Shown: one piece after another, positions 21,190-24,889 of the stretch | Position numbering within the stretch: position 1 is the first letter of the stretch | Layout of the letters: each line of letters begins with the position of its first letter | Source: Bacillota bacterium | GTDB lineage: Bacteria; Bacillota; Clostridia; Christensenellales; SZUA-584 | Assembly: GCA_023436115.1 (NCBI GenBank) | Contig: JAEZKQ010000032.1 | Coordinates: forward strand, 1-24,889 | Length of the DNA stretch: 24,889 bases | Direction of reading: 5' to 3' | Made by a program: the position numbers and the translations under genes | Notes under the pieces: model-generated | Database searches by the model: none | What the model saw: only the letters and a program-made list of their open reading frames with translations | What the model was told of the DNA's origin: nothing

Positions 21190-21469
21190 TGGCCTTGAGC
21201 TCCGTTGAATGGCCAGGAGAGGGAGGAAGCATCATTCTGGGCGGTGCCTGCTACTGTAAAGTCGCAGCTGCCATCCGACGGTGCAAAGAATGTGTTACTA
21301 TCAAAAATATTTTTTAGATTTAAAAACCTTAAACATATAATTAAGTAACCATTAAAAACAACTTGCAAATTAAATAGTCACATAGTAATATATTTGCAGG
21401 TATAATTGTAGAACGGTAGGGCTTTTTTTGTTGCCTTGAAATGAGTAGTATGGAAGGAAGGTTTAAAAA
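21190..21469. other. Intergenic region before the symporter gene
   Basis: The first ~110 bases are GC-richer than the rest and read like a degenerate intergenic repeat. A 42-codon + frame overlaps the patatin stop (ATG at 21188) and a 60-codon minus frame covers the same patch, but neither resembles a family. The remainder is AT-rich with TATAAT at 21401-21406, possibly the symporter's -10; no -35 fits. Confidence 0.4.
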
Positions 21470-22981
21470 ATGGCATCTCAAATTATCATTATTAGTCTTT
21501 ATGCGCTGATGCTGATCTGCATCGCCATATTCGCCAGAAAAAAAGCAAAAACAACAGAAGATTTCTTTTTGGGCGGCCGAAAGATCGGCGCTTGGATGAC
21601 TGCGTTTGCATACGGTACAACTTATTTTTCCGCCGTTATTTTTGTGGGATACGCAGGAAAGTACGGTTGGAATATGGGGGTTAGTGCCACATGGATCGGT
21701 ATTGCCAACGCGATTATCGGAACATGGCTTGTATGGAAGCTGCTTGCAAAACCAACACGCCGGATCACACATCGGCTTGAGGCGGCCACAATGCCCGACT
21801 TTTTCTTAAAGAGATACAACTCCAAGAGCATGAAAATTACCGCGGCTCTGATTATTTTCGTTTTTCTTGTGCCGTATTGCGCAAGCGTTTATCAGGGGCT
21901 TGGCTATTTTTTCGAGAACGTATTTGGCATTTCATATGAGTACTGCATGATCGGCATGGCTGTGCTGACAGCCATTTATCTGCTTGCAGGCGGTTATATT
22001 GCCACAGCGCTCACAGACTTTGTTCAGGGTATTATCATGATAGCGGGCGTTATTTTGATGGTTGCGTTCGTTGTGGGCAATGAAGCAGTTGGCGGAATTT
22101 CCGCAGGACTTTCCAAGATCGCGGAGATCGACCCCGCTCTGGCATCGCCCTTTGGTTCCCCGGAAAGCGCCATACTGCTGATCTCTCTGATATTGCTGAC
22201 CAGCCTTGGCACATGGGGGTTGCCGCAAATGATTCACAAATTCTATGCGATAAAGGATAACAAAGCGATTAAAAGAGGCACGGTCATTTCCACACTTTTT
22301 GCCCTTGTTGTGGGTGGGGCGTCTTACTTCGTGGGTACATTTGGACGTTTATACCTGACGGAAGCGCCGGAGAATCTTGATCATGTGATGCCGCAGGTGA
22401 TGAGTGCGGCATTGCCGGATGCGATGCTTGGCCTCATACTCGTTCTGCTGCTAGCGGCATCTATGTCCACGCTGTCCTCGCTGGTGCTTGTTTCCTCTTC
22501 GTCCATCTCAATGGATTTGGTAAAGGGTGCGCGGCCGCAGATGAAGGATAAGAGCGTAATGACACTGATGCGCGTGCTGTGCGGGGTATTTGTGCTTATT
22601 TCTCTGGTGATTGCGCTGCTGCAGCCGGCGGCTATTGTAACGTTGATGAGCTACTCATGGGGTGCGCTTTCGGGCTGCTTCTTAGCGCCGTTCCTGCTTG
22701 GTGTGCGCTGGAAGGGTATGACCAAGGCAGGCGCATGGGCCGGTGTGCTAACGGGACTGATCATCGTTGTTCCGCTTATGGTATTAAACAGCATTGGCGG
22801 TATATTACCGGCATGGATGAGCCCGCCGGCTATCGGATCAATCGCGATGATATTGTCTCTCATCACAACACCCATTGTCAGCAAGATGACAAAGAAATTC
22901 GACGCGGCACATATCGAGCGTGTATTCGGTACGGATGAACCGGAGCAGGCCGATGCGCAGGGCGTGACGGTGGAAGCTTAA
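21470..22981 (+). CDS. Sodium:solute symporter family transporter (PutP/PanF-like)
   Basis: A 503-residue membrane protein with about 13 helices of the SSS family, which drives uptake of a small organic solute with sodium. Landmarks: EDFFLGGRKIGAWMTAFAYG (helix 2 region), ATALTDFVQGIIMIAG (helix 6, TDxxQ signature) and LLAASMSTLSSLVLVSSSSI (helix 8, with the serines and threonine that form the Na2 site). The C-terminal tail is acidic and soluble. GGAAGG lies nine bases before ATG. It is a single gene closed by a terminator. PutP (proline) and PanF (pantothenate) are the nearest well-known relatives by eye; the solute is not assignable. Confidence 0.93.
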   Translation: MASQIIIISLYALMLICIAIFARKKAKTTEDFFLGGRKIGAWMTAFAYGTTYFSAVIFVGYAGKYGWNMGVSATWIGIANAIIGTWLVWKLLAKPTRRITHRLEAATMPDFFLKRYNSKSMKITAALIIFVFLVPYCASVYQGLGYFFENVFGISYEYCMIGMAVLTAIYLLAGGYIATALTDFVQGIIMIAGVILMVAFVVGNEAVGGISAGLSKIAEIDPALASPFGSPESAILLISLILLTSLGTWGLPQMIHKFYAIKDNKAIKRGTVISTLFALVVGGASYFVGTFGRLYLTEAPENLDHVMPQVMSAALPDAMLGLILVLLLAASMSTLSSLVLVSSSSISMDLVKGARPQMKDKSVMTLMRVLCGVFVLISLVIALLQPAAIVTLMSYSWGALSGCFLAPFLLGVRWKGMTKAGAWAGVLTGLIIVVPLMVLNSIGGILPAWMSPPAIGSIAMILSLITTPIVSKMTKKFDAAHIERVFGTDEPEQADAQGVTVEA

Positions 22982-22996
22982 TAATCAAAAGGCAGA

Positions 22997-23030
22997 GGCT
23001 CTTAGCAAGGTGTGCTGAGAGCCTTTTTTT
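22997..23030. terminator. Bidirectional terminator between symporter and LCP genes
   Basis: GGCTCTTAGC (22997-23006) pairs with GCTGAGAGCC (23014-23023), followed by TTTTTTT (23024-23030). The T-run overlaps the stop codon of the convergent LCP gene at 23029-23031. Confidence 0.85.
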
Positions 23031-24555
23031 ATGCTGCCGGAGCAGAAGAAATTGTGTCGGTGGGTTCGGTCGTATCGGTTGGCAAAGATTCAGTGGCCGT
23101 GGGTTCTGCCGGCGCCGCGGGTATGGATTCTGTAGGCAGAGGCTCAGTCGAAACGGAGGGCGCCGGTTTGGGAGCGGGAGCAGGCGGCGGATTCAGAACA
23201 TAACTGTGTAAGGTGTCATAAAGCGCTAACATCTTTTTGGTGGCCTTCTCCAGCTTTTCAGGTCCTTTTATTTTGTCATTCGAGTTTGCTTTTTTGGCCT
23301 TTTTTAGCAGGCTCTTGGCGCTGTTGCAGGCTTTTTGCGCTGATGAAATCTGCTCTTGCGCCGTTTCTTTAAGCTCCGAAGACAGCACCGCCTGATTTTC
23401 CGACAAATAGTTCTTTGCTTTTTTAATAGCTTCTTCAAGATGGCGGGCGGCTGTGTCATATTCCACATATTTTAAATCGTAAGACCAATCGATCTGCGGT
23501 TCTACGCCAAATATCTTGTTGACGACTTCACAAGTATATGTATGGTCAAGCACATAATATGAGGAGCTTTTGGCTTCCGTATATTCTCCGGTCAGCGAAT
23601 AGCGGTTTAATTCTGTATCGGTATCCAGATCTAGTGAGAAAAAGGCCAGCGCGGCAATCTGTTCAAAATTCAGATTAGTATAGATCTGGGTTTTCATGGC
23701 ATCGTATATTTCGGGTATTTTGGGCAGCAGGTTCGAGCTTTTGAGTTGTTTAAATACTTCGAGCAGCAAACGTTGTTGTCTGTCGATACGGTCAATATCC
23801 GTCCCCGATGTAATGCCCTTTCTTGCACGGCAGTAATCCAGTACGGCCTGGCCGTCCAGCAGTTGATATCCTTTATCCAGATGACGGCCGTTCATTGTAA
23901 TCTCGTAGTCCACGTCGTACCAGACACCACCTATGATATCCACGATGTCTTTAACAGCCTGCATCTCCACGGCCAGATAATAATTAACGGGTATACCGCC
24001 GATTGTTGTGCTGACTGTCTGCATAAGGCATTCAAAGCCCTGCCCATCAAATCCGCCTGCCGACATCCAAGCGCCGTTTATTTTCCAGTTCCTATCGGTG
24101 AAGGCGATATCCGCATAGCTGTCGCGTGGTACTGAAAGAATATCCACGCAGCCTGTTGCAAAGTTTACTGAGAAGAGCATGATGGTATCCGTACGGAAAT
24201 CGTTGCGGCCTTCACGCTCCTCGGCGTAATCAATGCCAGTCAGCAATATGTTAACACGGTCTTTCATAAAGTCCCGGTCAGCCTGCATCGCTAATATCTC
24301 TTCGGGTGTTAGAGTGGCTGTGGGTGTGGACGTGATTGTTGTCTCCGCGGGTGTGGGGGAAGGTGTGGGTTTGGAATCCTCAAACGCAGCCCGCCCGTTG
24401 ATTAATGTGACGTAAGCAAAACGCCCAACAAAGATCATACCGGCTATGAGCAACGCGAGCGAACAATATATCACAATCTTCTTAGGTGTTATCGGTTTAT
24501 GGAAAAGACGCTTTTCGGGCGCTTTCTTCTTTTGTTTAGGCTGTTTTTCTTCCAT
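23029..24555 (-). CDS. LytR-CpsA-Psr (LCP) family envelope protein
   Basis: A 508-residue LCP protein, the family that attaches teichoic acids or capsular glycans to peptidoglycan. Order: Lys-rich cytoplasmic end, one membrane helix (about 27-49), a Pro/Thr linker (about 61-84), the LCP domain (about 95-250), a region of helices rich in Lys, Ala and Glu (about 370-450), and a Pro/Thr/Ser/Glu tail to the end. LCP landmarks: FRTDTIMLFSVN, ILSVPRDSY, INGAW and DRIDRQQRLLLEV with the conserved arginines and aspartates that hold the polyprenyl phosphate. The frame extends to 24684, but ATG at 24553-24555 follows AAGGA by eight bases and gives the normal topology. The long coiled and Pro-rich tail is beyond the usual family end. 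Confidence 0.92.
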   Translation of the reverse strand: MEEKQPKQKKKAPEKRLFHKPITPKKIVIYCSLALLIAGMIFVGRFAYVTLINGRAAFEDSKPTPSPTPAETTITSTPTATLTPEEILAMQADRDFMKDRVNILLTGIDYAEEREGRNDFRTDTIMLFSVNFATGCVDILSVPRDSYADIAFTDRNWKINGAWMSAGGFDGQGFECLMQTVSTTIGGIPVNYYLAVEMQAVKDIVDIIGGVWYDVDYEITMNGRHLDKGYQLLDGQAVLDYCRARKGITSGTDIDRIDRQQRLLLEVFKQLKSSNLLPKIPEIYDAMKTQIYTNLNFEQIAALAFFSLDLDTDTELNRYSLTGEYTEAKSSSYYVLDHTYTCEVVNKIFGVEPQIDWSYDLKYVEYDTAARHLEEAIKKAKNYLSENQAVLSSELKETAQEQISSAQKACNSAKSLLKKAKKANSNDKIKGPEKLEKATKKMLALYDTLHSYVLNPPPAPAPKPAPSVSTEPLPTESIPAAPAEPTATESLPTDTTEPTDTISSAPAA

Positions 24556-24607
24556 TGGTCGTTCCTTACTGATTAATAATTGGGTTTGCTGCCAAAGTGC
24601 TTCTTGA

Positions 24608-24613
24608 ATTATA
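24608..24613 (-). promoter_or_regulatory. Extended -10 box of the LCP gene
   Basis: On the minus strand TGTTATAAT gives TATAAT at 24613-24608 with an upstream TG, an extended -10. No good -35. It would start transcription ~45 bases before the ATG. Confidence 0.45.
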
Positions 24614-24767
24614 ACATAAATGGAAGGTCGAAGAATAGGAGCTTTATGAAAAAATTGTAAACAGTCATAACTATTATATTGCATGCTGGCTGGAGCATGG
24701 TGGGATGTATCTTGGTTTAGGTAAAGAAGAAACTTAATGCCGAAATAAAAAGCAAGGGTTCATGAAG

Positions 24768-24889
24768 TGACCCCAAAAAGTTAGACAAATATTCTATTGA
24801 ACGGTACAGAGGGCTTGCCGCCTGTGAACAGCGGGTGGTAAGCCCTTTAGCTTCGCCTTAATACGACGATTGTTGTAGTAGTCAATATA
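24768..24889 (-). mobile_element. IS3-family insertion sequence, one end (partial)
   Basis: The terminal inverted repeat begins at TGACCCCAAAAAGTTAGACA (24768-24787), an IS3-family (IS150-like) end. The transposase stop follows within a few bases. The element continues past the window edge; its other end and target duplication are not visible. Confidence 0.85.
24794..24889 (-). CDS. IS3-family transposase (OrfB), C-terminal fragment
   Basis: The last 31 codons of an integrase-core transposase, ending at TAG 24794-24796. YIDYYNNRRIKAKLKGLPPA is the typical OrfB ending, just after the DDE domain's last glutamate, which lies outside the window. The rest of the gene continues beyond 24889, so nothing can be said about its integrity. 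Confidence 0.9.
   Translation of the reverse strand, partial: YIDYYNNRRIKAKLKGLPPAVHRRQALCTVQ

Noticed and set aside
21186..21368. 60-codon minus frame and 42-codon plus frame after the patatin gene
   Set aside because: Both cover a GC-rich patch that looks like intergenic repeat; neither resembles a protein family.

Overview
This is a stretch of bacterial chromosome of Firmicutes/Clostridia type. The evidence is strong AGGAGG-like ribosome binding sites, sigma-A promoters, many oxygen-sensitive or Fe-S redox proteins, several lipoproteins, and Gram-positive families (LytR-CpsA-Psr protein, UPF0316, serpin). The exact genus cannot be read from the sequence. The window starts inside a 23S rRNA gene and ends inside an IS3-type element. 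Both are repeats at which draft assemblies usually break, so the window may be one whole contig.

Layout. 1-630: 3' end of an rRNA operon (23S, 5S, terminator). 640-3281: a small lipoprotein, a small unknown protein, a two-CBS-domain protein and a PlsC-like acyltransferase with a zinc ribbon. 3488-9930: a redox and electrophile-stress neighbourhood. It holds two GNAT acetyltransferases around a flavin-reductase-like protein, a ferredoxin-tailed aldo/keto reductase, a MarR regulator with a PPOX-family flavoprotein, a second aldo/keto reductase divergent from an NmlR/AdhR-type MerR regulator, and a DUF2148 ferredoxin-domain protein. It also contains two gene remnants: a decayed duplicate of the PPOX gene tail and the 3' end of an iron-type alcohol dehydrogenase. 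9943-11117: DEAD-box RNA helicase with a leader hairpin. 11692-12831: a cell-wall amidase-like gene interrupted by one in-frame TAA. 12860-16462: a one-domain EamA protein, an M28 peptidase lipoprotein, tRNA-Ser(UGA) beside a chimeric repeat built from tRNA 3' ends, and an acidic lipoprotein. 16648-18939: an HD-domain protein, then a tight operon UPF0316 / LOG / ACT (UPF0237). 19003-24555: a serpin lipoprotein, a patatin-like phospholipase, a sodium:solute symporter and an LCP-family cell-envelope protein. 24768-24889: end of an IS3-family element.

How the genes fit together. The best-supported regulatory unit is the merR/aldo-keto reductase pair. The reductase promoter has the 19-bp spacer and central dyad of MerR-activated promoters, and the same dyad lies just downstream of the merR start site. 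A second unit is marR-PPOX, translationally coupled by a 4-bp overlap, with a palindrome over the -10 box of a consensus promoter. Much of the rest is envelope biology: lipoproteins, a serpin, an M28 peptidase, an amidase and an LCP protein. I found no CRISPR array, prophage, or clearly new multi-gene system. The most interesting signals are the single-stop amidase, genes whose best start is non-canonical, the tRNA-tail repeat, and the decayed duplicates in the redox region.
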